DNA of 64,000 nucleotides from Pseudonocardia ammonioxydans (GTDB taxonomy: Bacteria > Actinomycetota > Actinomycetes > Mycobacteriales > Pseudonocardiaceae). The stretch is taken from contig NZ_FOUY01000004.1 of the NCBI RefSeq assembly GCF_900115005.1, positions 1-64,000 on the forward strand, in the 5' to 3' direction. The notes beneath the pieces are model-generated. The model had not been told where the DNA came from. It made no database searches and saw only the letters and a program-made list of their open reading frames with translations. How positions within the stretch are numbered: position 1 is the stretch's first letter; the number at the start of each line of letters is the position of its first letter. Positions 34,244 to 42,718 of this stretch are shown here, piece after piece. Both the position numbers and the translations under genes were made by a program.

Positions 34244-34335
34244 GACCGGGCTCCTCGCATGTGGTTCGACCCGATCCCACCATGCCGGGCACCCCGGGCG
34301 CTGCCGACCGGGTGTGTCAGGTTGAGGCGCCCGAT

Positions 34336-36153
34336 TCAGCTGCCGGACTTGCCACCCCGCCGCCGGGCGGTCCACCCGACCGCACCCCCGACGACCGCAC
34401 CGCCGACGACCAGGCCACCGGCCGCGGCCGCGACCACCGCCCAGGCCGGGAGCCCGCCGGTGCCGCCGCGGTGGTCGGGCACGTCGGCCGGGTCGCCGTA
34501 GTCGCCCTTGCGCGCCAGGGTGCCGCCGTCGGCCCAGCCACCGCCGAGGTCACAGTTGACCCGGTCGCGGGCGGACTCCTCGCTGCGCAGCGTCATGCTC
34601 CGGCTCTGCGCGCCCACGGTCTCCCCGGGCGGGACCGCCACCTCCGGCTCGCGCAGGCCGCCGTCGGCCCGGCTGCGGGCGAGCACGTCGTCGAGCAGGT
34701 GGTTGCCGAGCGCGAGCCCGTCGGTGGCCCAGCGGGCCGTCGCCGCGGTGAGCTCCCGCTCCGCTCCGGCCGGGTCGCCCGCGGCGTAGCGCTCGGCGGC
34801 CCGGCGCTGCACGTCCGGCAGTTCCTGCACCGCCGCGGCCTCGAACCCCTCGAACGCCGCGGTCACCGTGCCCAGGTACTGCTCGGGCCGCGCGCACGTG
34901 GCGTACATCAGGCGCTTGAACGTCTGCGTCGCGTACTCGGTGGCCTCCTGCTCGGCGAACTGCGGGTCCAGGTACTCGGCCGCGGAGTCGTGGGTGAGGT
35001 AGCGGTGCTGGCGGTACTCCACGGGCACCTCGGTGGTGCCGATGTGGAACGGGACGTACGGCGCCGTGGCGGCCGCGGTCACGGCCAGCCACAGAGTGCG
35101 CAGGCCCGGGTCGGGGACGTCGTCGGCCAGCTCGGCGACCTGCCCGTAGCCGCTGCGGTCGTCGGACCAGCGCGGGTCGCGCACGATCCGCTGCACGTCC
35201 TGCAGGGTGACCGGCGCCAGCCGGCGGAACTCCTCCTCCAGCGACGGCGGGTGCCGGTAGGGCGAGGGGTCCGCCGGGTCGGCGACGCCACCCACCGGCA
35301 CCGGACGGCCGGGGAACGGCGTGCCGTAGACCTGCTGCACGTCGAACGGGGTGCCGGGCCGCCACCAGCCGCGCTCGGCCGCGTAGCTCACCAGGTTCGG
35401 CGAGGAGAGGTGGTCGGCGTCCGGGGTGGTGGGGAACTCGCCGATGTAGCCGGGGTAGGACACGCGGACGTCGTCGGGCCCGAGACGTTCGGCGGCCCAC
35501 AGGCCCTGGCCGCCGGCCATCTCGACCAGGACCCAGCCCTCGTGCGCGTCGGCGAACAGGTGCGAGTTGCCGCCGTAGGTGGTGTAGCCGTACCGGTCGA
35601 TGAGGCCGCCGACGATCTCGACCGCCTCCCGGGCGGTGTGGGCGCGTTCCATCGCGATCCGGGACAGGTCGCTGTAGGTCGGGCCGCGCTGCGGGGCCGG
35701 GGTCTGTTCGACCAGCTCGGGCCGCGAGTCCGACCAGACGTCGCGGGCGGCGACGCCGTGCTCGTTGAGGCCGCCGTTGGTCAGCGGGGCCGGGAACCCG
35801 ACGAACTCGGAGTAGTGCGAGGTGAGGTAGCGGGCCGTCTCGGGCGCCTGCGGGATCCGGGTCAGCTCGCCCGGGAGCTCCGCCTCCGCGGTCGCGCCGA
35901 CCGGCATCGTCGCCCCGGGCGGGTGCTGCCTGCGGGGGACGACGTCGACCCAGTGGCTGGACGGCTCGTGCCCGAACCCGCCGAGGAACGGGTGGCCGTC
36001 GGCGGTGTGGTTCGCTCCGATGTAGACGGCGAAACTCTTGTCGGGCGGCGTGGGGCCGGGCGGCCGCGGCGCCTCGGCGGCCTGTGCCGGGGCCACCGAG
36101 ACCAGTGCCAGCAACAGACCCAGCACCCCGGCCGTCGCCGTCCTCCGCCGCAT
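34336..36153 (-). CDS. Secreted, C-terminally anchored C69-family (PepD-like) hydrolase with Ser at the nucleophile position
   Basis: A 605-residue extracytoplasmic Ntn-type hydrolase. A signal peptide (MRRRTATAGVLGLLLALVSV..AQA, cut near residue 28) is followed by the family start KSFAVYIGANHTADGHPF. Where dipeptidases have Cys (CTTLxVG), this protein has Ser40. The middle has NEHGVAARDVWSDSRPEL, GGNSHLFADAHEGWVLVEMAGGQG (two motifs) and YPGYIGEF, all C69-like. The C-terminus has a Gly/Ala-rich membrane helix (AWAVVAAAAGGLVVGGAVVG) and a basic tail. The substrate is unknown: a peptide or N-acyl amide. Confidence 0.82.
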   Translation of the reverse strand: MRRRTATAGVLGLLLALVSVAPAQAAEAPRPPGPTPPDKSFAVYIGANHTADGHPFLGGFGHEPSSHWVDVVPRRQHPPGATMPVGATAEAELPGELTRIPQAPETARYLTSHYSEFVGFPAPLTNGGLNEHGVAARDVWSDSRPELVEQTPAPQRGPTYSDLSRIAMERAHTAREAVEIVGGLIDRYGYTTYGGNSHLFADAHEGWVLVEMAGGQGLWAAERLGPDDVRVSYPGYIGEFPTTPDADHLSSPNLVSYAAERGWWRPGTPFDVQQVYGTPFPGRPVPVGGVADPADPSPYRHPPSLEEEFRRLAPVTLQDVQRIVRDPRWSDDRSGYGQVAELADDVPDPGLRTLWLAVTAAATAPYVPFHIGTTEVPVEYRQHRYLTHDSAAEYLDPQFAEQEATEYATQTFKRLMYATCARPEQYLGTVTAAFEGFEAAAVQELPDVQRRAAERYAAGDPAGAERELTAATARWATDGLALGNHLLDDVLARSRADGGLREPEVAVPPGETVGAQSRSMTLRSEESARDRVNCDLGGGWADGGTLARKGDYGDPADVPDHRGGTGGLPAWAVVAAAAGGLVVGGAVVGGAVGWTARRRGGKSGS

Positions 36154-36271
36154 ACCGCCCCCGTCCCGTCGCCCGGGGCCGGACCGTAGCGCCCGGGCGG
36201 TGATCACGCCTCGTGGAGCGCTGCGCACGCCTGCCTGCCGTGCGCGGCGCTCCACCACCGGCGATCAGGGA

Positions 36272-37093
36272 TCAGCTCTGTGCGGAGGGGAACTTCGGTG
36301 CCCGCTTCTCGCGCAGGGCGGCGGCGCCCTCGACGACGTCGGGCCCCATGAAGCAGAGCATCTCGTAGGCCGCGGAGGCGTCGAAGGTCGGTCCGGCGCT
36401 GCGCAGCCAGTTGTTCAGCGAGCGCTTGGTGAGCCGGATGGCCTGCTGTGAGCCGGTGGCCAGCACCTGCGCCACCCGCAGCGACTCGTCGAGGACCTGG
36501 TCGCGGGGCAGCGCCTTGGCGACCATGCCGAGGCGCTCGGCCTCGGCGCCGGTGACCATCTCACCGGTGAGCAGGTAGTAGCGGGCCTTGGCCATCCCGG
36601 CCAGCAGCGGCCAGATGATCGCGGCGTGGTCGCCCGCGGAGACCCCGAGCTTGACGTGCCCGTCGCCGAGCTTCGCGTCCTCGGCGCAGATCGCGATGTC
36701 GGCCAGCAGCGCGACCACCACACCGGCCCCGACGGCCACGCCGTTGATCGCGGAGACGACCGGCTTCTCGCAGTTGATGATGTTGTAGACCAGGTCCGAC
36801 ATCTCGGTGAGCATGTGCGAGACGCGCTCGTGGTCGCCGGCCAGCCGCTCGACCATGCCGAGGTCGCCACCCGCCGAGAACGCCTTCCCGGCGCCGGTGA
36901 TCACCGCGACCCGGGTCTGCTCGTCCCGCGACACGTCGTTCCACACCCGGGCCAGCTCGCCGTGCAGCTGCTCGTCGGTGGCGTTGTACTTGTCCGGGTT
37001 GTTGATCGTGATCAGCAGGACGCCGTCGTCGCGGCGCTCGAACAGCAGCTGGGAGTAGTCGTCCGGGTTCAGGGTCGTCGTGGTGCTGGTCAT
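36272..37093 (-). CDS. Crotonase-superfamily protein lacking both canonical Glu residues
   Basis: A 273-residue enoyl-CoA hydratase/isomerase-fold protein. Oxyanion-hole segments are present: AFSAGGDLG and [18 protein letters not shown]. Enoyl hydratases have Glu in GGGCE and in the following QPE motif; here these positions read Val (AGVVV) and His (DGHVKLG). Simple hydration of an enoyl-CoA is therefore doubtful; isomerase, hydrolase or C-C lyase activity is possible. The ATG overlaps the ligase stop (ATGA), so it ends a minus-strand operon of CoA-thioester enzymes. Confidence 0.85.
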   Translation of the reverse strand: MTSTTTTLNPDDYSQLLFERRDDGVLLITINNPDKYNATDEQLHGELARVWNDVSRDEQTRVAVITGAGKAFSAGGDLGMVERLAGDHERVSHMLTEMSDLVYNIINCEKPVVSAINGVAVGAGVVVALLADIAICAEDAKLGDGHVKLGVSAGDHAAIIWPLLAGMAKARYYLLTGEMVTGAEAERLGMVAKALPRDQVLDESLRVAQVLATGSQQAIRLTKRSLNNWLRSAGPTFDASAAYEMLCFMGPDVVEGAAALREKRAPKFPSAQS

Positions 37094-38739
37094 CGCTGGG
37101 CTCCTTCGGAGGTCGCGGGTTCGAACAGGCCGCGGGCGTCGTCGTCCTCCGCCTGGGCGGCCGCCTTGTAGTGGATCTTCTTACCGGTGGCGGTGAGGGG
37201 CAGGGAGTCGACGAACCGGTAGCCGCGGGGCCGCTTGAAGTCAGCGAGCATCGGGTGCGCGCGGCAGTGCGCGTCGCAGTCGGCGGCGGTCAGGGCCGGG
37301 TCGGCAGGCACGACGTAGGCCACCACGCGCCGCCCCCACCGCTCGTCCGGGACGCCGACGACGAGCGAGTCCGCGACGCCCGGGTGCTGGTTGAGCGCTT
37401 CCTCGACCTGCACCGGGTGCACGTTCTCCCCGCCGGTGACGAGCATGTCGTCCTTGCGGCCGACGATCGTGACGAACTCGTCGGCGTCCCAGGTCGCGAG
37501 GTCACCGAGCCGGACCCAGCCGCCGGCGAACTTGCCGGGGTACACGTCGCCGACGTAGGCGTAGCCGCCCTTGGGTGAGCGGACCACGACCTCGCCGACC
37601 TCGTGGCCGTCCCGGTCCACCATCGCCTCCGGATCGGCGTGCCCGGTGTCGTCGATGCGCACCACCCGGACGTCGTCGTCGGTGCAGGCCCGGCCGGTCG
37701 TCCCGGCGTGGGCGGGCAGGTCGTCGGGGCGCAGGAACGTGTTCCAGAACGTCTCGGTGGTGCCGTAGCCGTTGAAGATCCGCGGGGTGAGGATCTCCTG
37801 GTAGCGCAGGCAGGCCTCGCGTTCCAGCGGGGCACCCATGGTCACGATGCCGCGCAGCGACGACAGGTCCCGCGGCCGGTCGGCCTGGGCGCGGGCCAGC
37901 ATCTCGAGGTTGGTCGGTGCGCCGATCAGGTAGGTCAGGCCGTGCTCGCCGACCAGGTCCAGCACCCGGTGCGGGTCGAACGCCCGCAGCGGGACCAGGC
38001 CCGCACCGACGTAGAACACGGGGTTCGGGCCGGCGGAGTAGAGCCCGCCGCGGTGGAACCACGGCGTCATGTTCAGCGTCCGGTCCTCCGGCCCGAGCGG
38101 GAAGTGCATGATCACGTCGTGCGCGCTGAACACCTCGACCAGGCTGTTCAGCGGGACGCCCTTGGGCATGCCGGTGGTGCCGGAGGTGTAGAGCCGGGTC
38201 GTCTCGTCGTAGGTGGTCCGGCCCGGCGCCGGCAGCGGGTCACCGGCCTGCTCCAGCTCGGCGATCCGGACCGCGCCGGGCAGCGGATCGCCGTCACCGC
38301 AGGCCACCAGCAGCGACGGCCGGTGCGTCGCGAGCTCCAGCGCGTCGCGCACGGCCCCGGTCAGCTCGGTGTCGTAGACGAACACCCGCGGGACGCTGTC
38401 GTCGAGCACGTGCGCGATCTCCCCGGCGGCCAGCCGGAAGTTGATCGGTGAGCCGACCGCACCGACGGCCTGGGTGGCCAGGTAGAGCCGGGCGAAGTCG
38501 GGGGAGTTGAACAGCTGGTAGGTGACCACGTCACCGGCGCCGACGCCCGCCCCCGCGAGCCCGCGGGCCAGCGCGTCGACCCGGTCCGCCAGCTCGGCGT
38601 AGGTCTCGTGGGTGCCGGTGACCGGGTCGATCAGCGCGGTCCGGCGGCCGAAGCGGCGCACCGTGCGCCGGAACCCGGCCAGGTAGGTGAAGTCCCGCTC
38701 GAACCACTCCCGGAACGGTGTGGGGTCGTAGGTGTACAT
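37090..38739 (-). CDS. Acyl-CoA ligase (AMP-forming)
   Basis: A 549-residue ANL-superfamily CoA ligase. The P-loop-like motif is YTSGTTGMPKGVPL (about 182-195), then NGYGTTET, WVRLGDLATWDADEF and GRKDDMLVTGGENVHPVQVEEAL, with the terminal catalytic Lys in PLTATGKKIHY. It activates a carboxylic acid for the downstream dehydrogenation and ring or chain breakdown. The substrate cannot be read from sequence; a cyclic or branched carboxylate fits the gene set. It overlaps the crotonase gene by four bases, and the next gene upstream is 42 bases away. Confidence 0.88.
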   Translation of the reverse strand: MYTYDPTPFREWFERDFTYLAGFRRTVRRFGRRTALIDPVTGTHETYAELADRVDALARGLAGAGVGAGDVVTYQLFNSPDFARLYLATQAVGAVGSPINFRLAAGEIAHVLDDSVPRVFVYDTELTGAVRDALELATHRPSLLVACGDGDPLPGAVRIAELEQAGDPLPAPGRTTYDETTRLYTSGTTGMPKGVPLNSLVEVFSAHDVIMHFPLGPEDRTLNMTPWFHRGGLYSAGPNPVFYVGAGLVPLRAFDPHRVLDLVGEHGLTYLIGAPTNLEMLARAQADRPRDLSSLRGIVTMGAPLEREACLRYQEILTPRIFNGYGTTETFWNTFLRPDDLPAHAGTTGRACTDDDVRVVRIDDTGHADPEAMVDRDGHEVGEVVVRSPKGGYAYVGDVYPGKFAGGWVRLGDLATWDADEFVTIVGRKDDMLVTGGENVHPVQVEEALNQHPGVADSLVVGVPDERWGRRVVAYVVPADPALTAADCDAHCRAHPMLADFKRPRGYRFVDSLPLTATGKKIHYKAAAQAEDDDARGLFEPATSEGAQR

Positions 38740-38781
38740 CGGCTCCTCCTCGTCGAGGCAGCTCGGCTGGGGTGAAACGGC

Positions 38782-39966
38782 TCAGGAAAACGCCGACAGG
38801 CCGGTGAGGTCCCGGCCGACGATCAGGGACTGGACATGGTCGGTGCCCTCGTAGGTGTGCACCACCTCCATGTCGGTGAGGTGGCGCGCCACCTGGTGCT
38901 CGATCAGCAGACCGTTGCCGCCGAGCAGGTCCCGCGCGTCCAGGCAGACCTGCCGGGCCCGGCGGGCGTGGTGCATCTTCGCCAGCGACGCCATCGGGCC
39001 GGTCCACTCGCCGCGCTCCTGGAGCTCCGCCATGCGGACGCACCACAGCTGCATGGTGACGACCTCGGCGAGCATCCCGGCCAGCGTGCGCTGGACGAGC
39101 TGGTATCCGGCGATCGGGCGGCCGAACTGTTCCCGGCGTGCGGTGTAGGCCAGCGCGGTCTCGAACGCGGCCATCGCGTGCCCGAGCGACTCCCACGCGG
39201 CACCGCCGCGGGTGGTGGCCAGCACCCGGGAGGCGTCGTGGAACGAGCGCGCGCCGGGCAGCCGGTTCGCCGCGGGCACCCGCACCCCGTCGAGCGTGAC
39301 GTCGGGCTGCCACACCGCCCGCTTGCCGATCTTGCCGGTGATCAGCTCGGCGGAGTAGCCCTCCGGGTGGCCGTGCTCGGGGTCCTTCTCGACGACGAAC
39401 GCGCCCACCCGCCCGTCGGCGGTGTCGCGGGCCCACACCACGACGACGTCGGCGAAGCTCGCGTTGCCGATCCAGCGCTTGGCACCGTCGAGCACCCAGT
39501 CCCCGCCGTCGCGGCGGGCGGTGGTCTCGAGCCGCACCGCGTCGGACCCGTGCTCGGGCTCGGTGAGCGCGAACGCGCCGATCCGCTCGAGTGCCGCCAT
39601 CGAGGGCAGCCAGCGTTGCTTCTGCTCGTCGTCGCCGAGCAGCGCGATCGTGCCCATCGCCAGTCCGGACTGGACACCCATGAACGTGGTGACGCTGCCG
39701 TCGCCGCGGGCCAGCTCGCGGATCACGATGCCGGTCTCGAGCGGGCTCAGCTCCGGGCAGCCGGGGCCCTTCGCCGAGTACCCCGCGACGCCCAGCTCGG
39801 CCAGCCCCGGGATCAGAGCGAACGGGAAGTCCGCCCGGTCCCAGTAGTCGTCGATCACCGGCAGGACCTCGGTGTCGACGAACCCGCGGACGCGGTCGCG
39901 CAGCGCGCGCACCCCGGCCGACAGGTCGGCGTCGATCAGGTAGTAGTCGGTGTCGTCGGTGGTCAC
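38782..39966 (-). CDS. Acyl-CoA dehydrogenase (glutaryl-CoA dehydrogenase-like group)
   Basis: A 394-residue FAD-dependent acyl-CoA dehydrogenase. Flavin and substrate motifs are FALTEPEHGSDA and WIGNASFAD, with LGGNGLL near the end. The catalytic base Glu (about 372) is in VVHTYEGTDHVQ, the position used by short-chain and glutaryl-CoA dehydrogenases. It starts at a GTG only four bases after the SDR stop. Together with the second dehydrogenase in this operon it implies two separate alpha,beta-dehydrogenation steps. Confidence 0.88.
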   Translation of the reverse strand: MTTDDTDYYLIDADLSAGVRALRDRVRGFVDTEVLPVIDDYWDRADFPFALIPGLAELGVAGYSAKGPGCPELSPLETGIVIRELARGDGSVTTFMGVQSGLAMGTIALLGDDEQKQRWLPSMAALERIGAFALTEPEHGSDAVRLETTARRDGGDWVLDGAKRWIGNASFADVVVVWARDTADGRVGAFVVEKDPEHGHPEGYSAELITGKIGKRAVWQPDVTLDGVRVPAANRLPGARSFHDASRVLATTRGGAAWESLGHAMAAFETALAYTARREQFGRPIAGYQLVQRTLAGMLAEVVTMQLWCVRMAELQERGEWTGPMASLAKMHHARRARQVCLDARDLLGGNGLLIEHQVARHLTDMEVVHTYEGTDHVQSLIVGRDLTGLSAFS

Positions 39967-39970
39967 GGGA

Positions 39971-40717
39971 TCAGACCATCGACAGGCCGCCGCTGACGCT
40001 GACGGTCTGCCCGGTGAGGTAGGAGGCGTCGGGCGAGGCGAAGAACGCGACGGTGGACGCCAGGTCCTCCGGCTGCGCGAGCCGGCGGAACGGGATGGCC
40101 TTGACCAGCGCGTCGCGCAGCTTGTCGTTGCCCTCGACGACCGAGGCGAACAGCGCGGTGTCGGTGGGGCCGGGGCACACGCAGTTGGCGTTGATCCCGT
40201 TGCGGGCGACCTCGCGGGCCAGGGTCTTGGTGAACGAGATGATCCCGCCCTTGGCGGCGGAGTAGACGGCCTCGCCCGACGATCCGACCCGGCCGGCGTC
40301 CGAGGCGAGGTTCACCACGGTGCCCCCGCCCTGCTCGATCATCACCGGCACCACGGCCTGCGAGGTGTGCAGGACGCCGTAGAGGTTGATCTGGATGATC
40401 CGGTCCCAGTCGGCCGGGTCGGAGTCGACGAACGGGCCGACCTTGTCCCAGCCGGCGTTGTTCACCAGCACGTCGATCCGGCCGAACGTCTCGCGGACCC
40501 GGTCCACCATGGCCCGCACCGATGCCGGGTCGGTGACGTCGGCCTCGATCCCGACGGCCGTGCCGCCGATCTCGGCCGCGGTGCTCGACGCGGTCGAGCC
40601 GTCGACGTCGGTGACCGCGACCGAGGCGCCCTCCGCGGCCAGCCGCTCGGCGATCGCCCGGCCGATGCCGCGCCCGGCGCCGGTCACGATCACGGTCCTG
40701 TCGTCCATCCTGCCCAC
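39971..40717 (-). CDS. Short-chain dehydrogenase, 3-hydroxyacyl-CoA (BadH/FabG-like) type
   Basis: A 248-residue SDR with VTGAGRGIGRAIAERL, LVNNAGWDKV and the catalytic YSAAKGG. Sequence style and context resemble BadH (2-hydroxycyclohexanecarboxyl-CoA dehydrogenase) and other 3-hydroxyacyl-CoA dehydrogenases; this is from memory. The GTG at 40717 lies six bases after AAGGAG, a better fit than the ATG three codons on. The gene is fully inside the operon: 67 bases after the second acyl-CoA dehydrogenase and four before the first. Confidence 0.85.
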   Translation of the reverse strand: MGRMDDRTVIVTGAGRGIGRAIAERLAAEGASVAVTDVDGSTASSTAAEIGGTAVGIEADVTDPASVRAMVDRVRETFGRIDVLVNNAGWDKVGPFVDSDPADWDRIIQINLYGVLHTSQAVVPVMIEQGGGTVVNLASDAGRVGSSGEAVYSAAKGGIISFTKTLAREVARNGINANCVCPGPTDTALFASVVEGNDKLRDALVKAIPFRRLAQPEDLASTVAFFASPDASYLTGQTVSVSGGLSMV

Positions 40718-40784
40718 GGGGTTCTCCTTCGGTCGGGGGTCGGCGGTGCTCATGGCCGGCGCAGGGCCTGCTCGGGCCCTGCTC

Positions 40785-41945
40785 TCACGGGGCGAGCTCG
40801 CGGCCCAGCCGGCGGCGGGCGATGACGAGCTTCATGATCTGGGCGGTTCCGTCGCCGATCTGCAGGCCGAGCACGTCGCGCAGGCGCTGCTCGATCGGGA
40901 GCTCGGCACGGTAGCCGTACTGGCCGTGCAGCAGCAGGCACTGGTTGATCTGGTCGTAGGCGGTCTTCGGGGCGAACCACTTGCACATCGCCGCCTCGCT
41001 CGTGTGCGGCTCACCGGCGTCGGCGAGCCACAGCGCCCGGTGGCAGAGCGCGCGGGCGGCGGCGAGCAGCGTGTCGGCCTCCGCGAGCGGGAACGAGACG
41101 CCCTGGTTGACCGAGAGCGGCCGGTCGAAGGCCTCCCGTGTGGACACGTGGTCCCACGTCTCGTCGACGGTCTGCTGTGCACACCCGATGCACTGCAGCC
41201 CGATCAGCGCGCGGGAGAAGTCGAACCCGGCCATGACCTGGCCGAATCCCTGTCCCTCCGGGCCGAGCAGGTGGTCGGCCGGGATCCGGACCCCGTCGAG
41301 GTGGGCCGCCCCCCGGCCGACCGCGCGGGTCCCCATGTCCGGATAGGACTCGATGGTGACGCCAGGGCGGTCGAGCGGGACGAGGAAGGCGCTGATGCCG
41401 CGGCCGCGCTCGGTGGACCCGCCGGTGCGGGCGAAAACGACGACCGCCGAGGCGTCGGCGGCGAACGAGAGCGACTTGACCCCGTCGAGGACCCAGTCGG
41501 CGTCCTCGGAGGAGCCGTCGCGGGTCGCGGTCAGGCGCGGCACGCCGGCGTCGGACCCGGCGTGCGGTTCGGTGAGCCCGATCCCGACGATCTCCTCGCC
41601 GGAGCAGATCCGCGGCACCCAGTGCCGGGCGAGCTCGGGGACCGCGTTCGCGGCCAGGATCTGCCCGGTCAGCGCGCCGACGACGACGAGGTAGCCGACG
41701 TTGATGTCGCCGCGGCCGATCTCCTCGACGACCAGCCCGGTGGTGAGGCGGTCGGTCCCGCCGCCACCGAGGTCCGCGGGCAGCTGCGGGGCGATCAGGC
41801 CCAGCCGGCCCATCTCACGGCGGAGGTCGGGCTCGATCCGGCCCGCCGCCTCCCGCTGCCGGTAGCCGGGCAGCAGCTCCGTCGCGGCGAACCTGCTCGC
41901 CCGGTCGCGGTACTCGCGCTGGGCGTCGCTGGGGGCGAGGTCCAC
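40785..41945 (-). CDS. Acyl-CoA dehydrogenase (AliB-like?) at the head of the operon
   Basis: A 386-residue acyl-CoA dehydrogenase with LTEPHAGSDAG and SLSFAADASAVVVFA motifs. At the place of the usual C-terminal EGT motif it has GDGTAQIM, so Asp replaces the catalytic Glu. Cyclohexanecarboxyl-CoA dehydrogenases (AliB) are an example of acyl-CoA dehydrogenases with altered catalytic acids, and the surrounding ligase, SDR and crotonase would fit such a ring-acid pathway; this is inference. The GTG at 41945 follows GGAGGG. It is divergent from the TetR gene. Confidence 0.85.
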   Translation of the reverse strand: MDLAPSDAQREYRDRASRFAATELLPGYRQREAAGRIEPDLRREMGRLGLIAPQLPADLGGGGTDRLTTGLVVEEIGRGDINVGYLVVVGALTGQILAANAVPELARHWVPRICSGEEIVGIGLTEPHAGSDAGVPRLTATRDGSSEDADWVLDGVKSLSFAADASAVVVFARTGGSTERGRGISAFLVPLDRPGVTIESYPDMGTRAVGRGAAHLDGVRIPADHLLGPEGQGFGQVMAGFDFSRALIGLQCIGCAQQTVDETWDHVSTREAFDRPLSVNQGVSFPLAEADTLLAAARALCHRALWLADAGEPHTSEAAMCKWFAPKTAYDQINQCLLLHGQYGYRAELPIEQRLRDVLGLQIGDGTAQIMKLVIARRRLGRELAP

Positions 41946-42000
41946 GTCGCCCTCCTTCCTGTCCCGGTCGCCGTGTCGATGCTGACCACGTTGGCAAAGT

Positions 42001-42016
42001 TTGACTTCGTAGTCAA
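42001..42016. promoter_or_regulatory. TetR-type operator palindrome in the divergent promoter
   Basis: TTGACT-TCGT-AGTCAA is a perfect 6-bp inverted repeat with a 4-base centre, in an AT-rich island (about 41990-42025) of an otherwise GC-rich gap between the acyl-CoA dehydrogenase (start 41945) and the TetR gene (start 42079). The left arm TTGACT also reads as a -35 element. Size and position fit binding by the adjacent TetR dimer, repressing both directions. Confidence 0.65.
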
Positions 42017-42078
42017 TACTTCACCGTGGGGTCGACGTCGGCCACGGTGGTGCGACACTGTGCGGAGGAGGTGCTCCG

Positions 42079-42702
42079 GTGACCTGGACAGACGCGGGGA
42101 CCGAGCCGGTGGGGCGGGTTCAACGCAAGCGGGACAAGCGGATCCGGCAGATCCTCACGACCGCGGCCGAGCTGGTCGGCGAGCGCGGGTACGAGGCGGT
42201 GAGCCTGGAGGACGTCGCGGAGCGCCTCGACGTCACCAAGGGGTCGCTGTACTACTACTTCCCCGGCAAGGACGAACTGATCACCGCGGCGATCGAGACC
42301 CTCGGTGACGACTGGAGCTCGCGGCTCGAGCGGCTCCCGGCCGGGCAGGAGGGCACGCCGGGGCAGCGGCTGCGGGCCCTTGTCCGCGAGCACGTGGCGA
42401 TCGCGGTGCGGGAGTACCCGGCCGCGCTACGGCTGTTCCTGGTCCCCAGTACCTGGCCCGACGCGCAGCGCACGAGGATCAAGGAGCTGCGCCGGCGGCA
42501 CGACCGGGTGTTCCGCGCCGTGCTGGAGGAGGGTCTGGCGGCCGGGGACTTCGCGGTGCTGAGCGCGGACGCGACGTTGCAGTGCATGCACGCCTCGATG
42601 AGCCAGGCACCGGAGTGGTGCGGGGCCCTGCGGGGCCGGGCGCGGGAGCGCGCGCTCGACGAGCTCACCGACACGCTGATGAAGCTGGTCGCACCCGGTT
42701 GA
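42079..42702 (+). CDS. TetR-family regulator of the CoA-thioester operon
   Basis: A 207-residue TetR repressor. The helix-turn-helix is RIRQILTTAAELVGERGYEAVSLEDVAERLDVTKGSLYYYFPGKDEL (read in overlapping pieces; residues 20-65), and the ligand domain is KstR2/FadR-like in style. It is divergent from the five-gene operon (41945 to 36272) and faces the palindrome at 42001, so it probably represses that operon until an acyl-CoA intermediate appears. The GTG at 42079 follows GGAGGTG. Confidence 0.88.
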   Translation: MTWTDAGTEPVGRVQRKRDKRIRQILTTAAELVGERGYEAVSLEDVAERLDVTKGSLYYYFPGKDELITAAIETLGDDWSSRLERLPAGQEGTPGQRLRALVREHVAIAVREYPAALRLFLVPSTWPDAQRTRIKELRRRHDRVFRAVLEEGLAAGDFAVLSADATLQCMHASMSQAPEWCGALRGRARERALDELTDTLMKLVAPG

Positions 42703-42718
42703 CCGCCCGGGGCGGGGT

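Noticed and set aside
34263..34272. GGTTCGACCC resembling a tRNA T-arm
   Set aside because: No acceptor, D or anticodon arms can be folded around it; it is a chance match in an intergenic region.
34261..36189. Long plus-strand open frame of about 640 codons opposite the C69 gene
   Set aside because: Composition is Val/Gly/Arg-rich with no domain; it is the shadow of the minus-strand gene in high-GC DNA.
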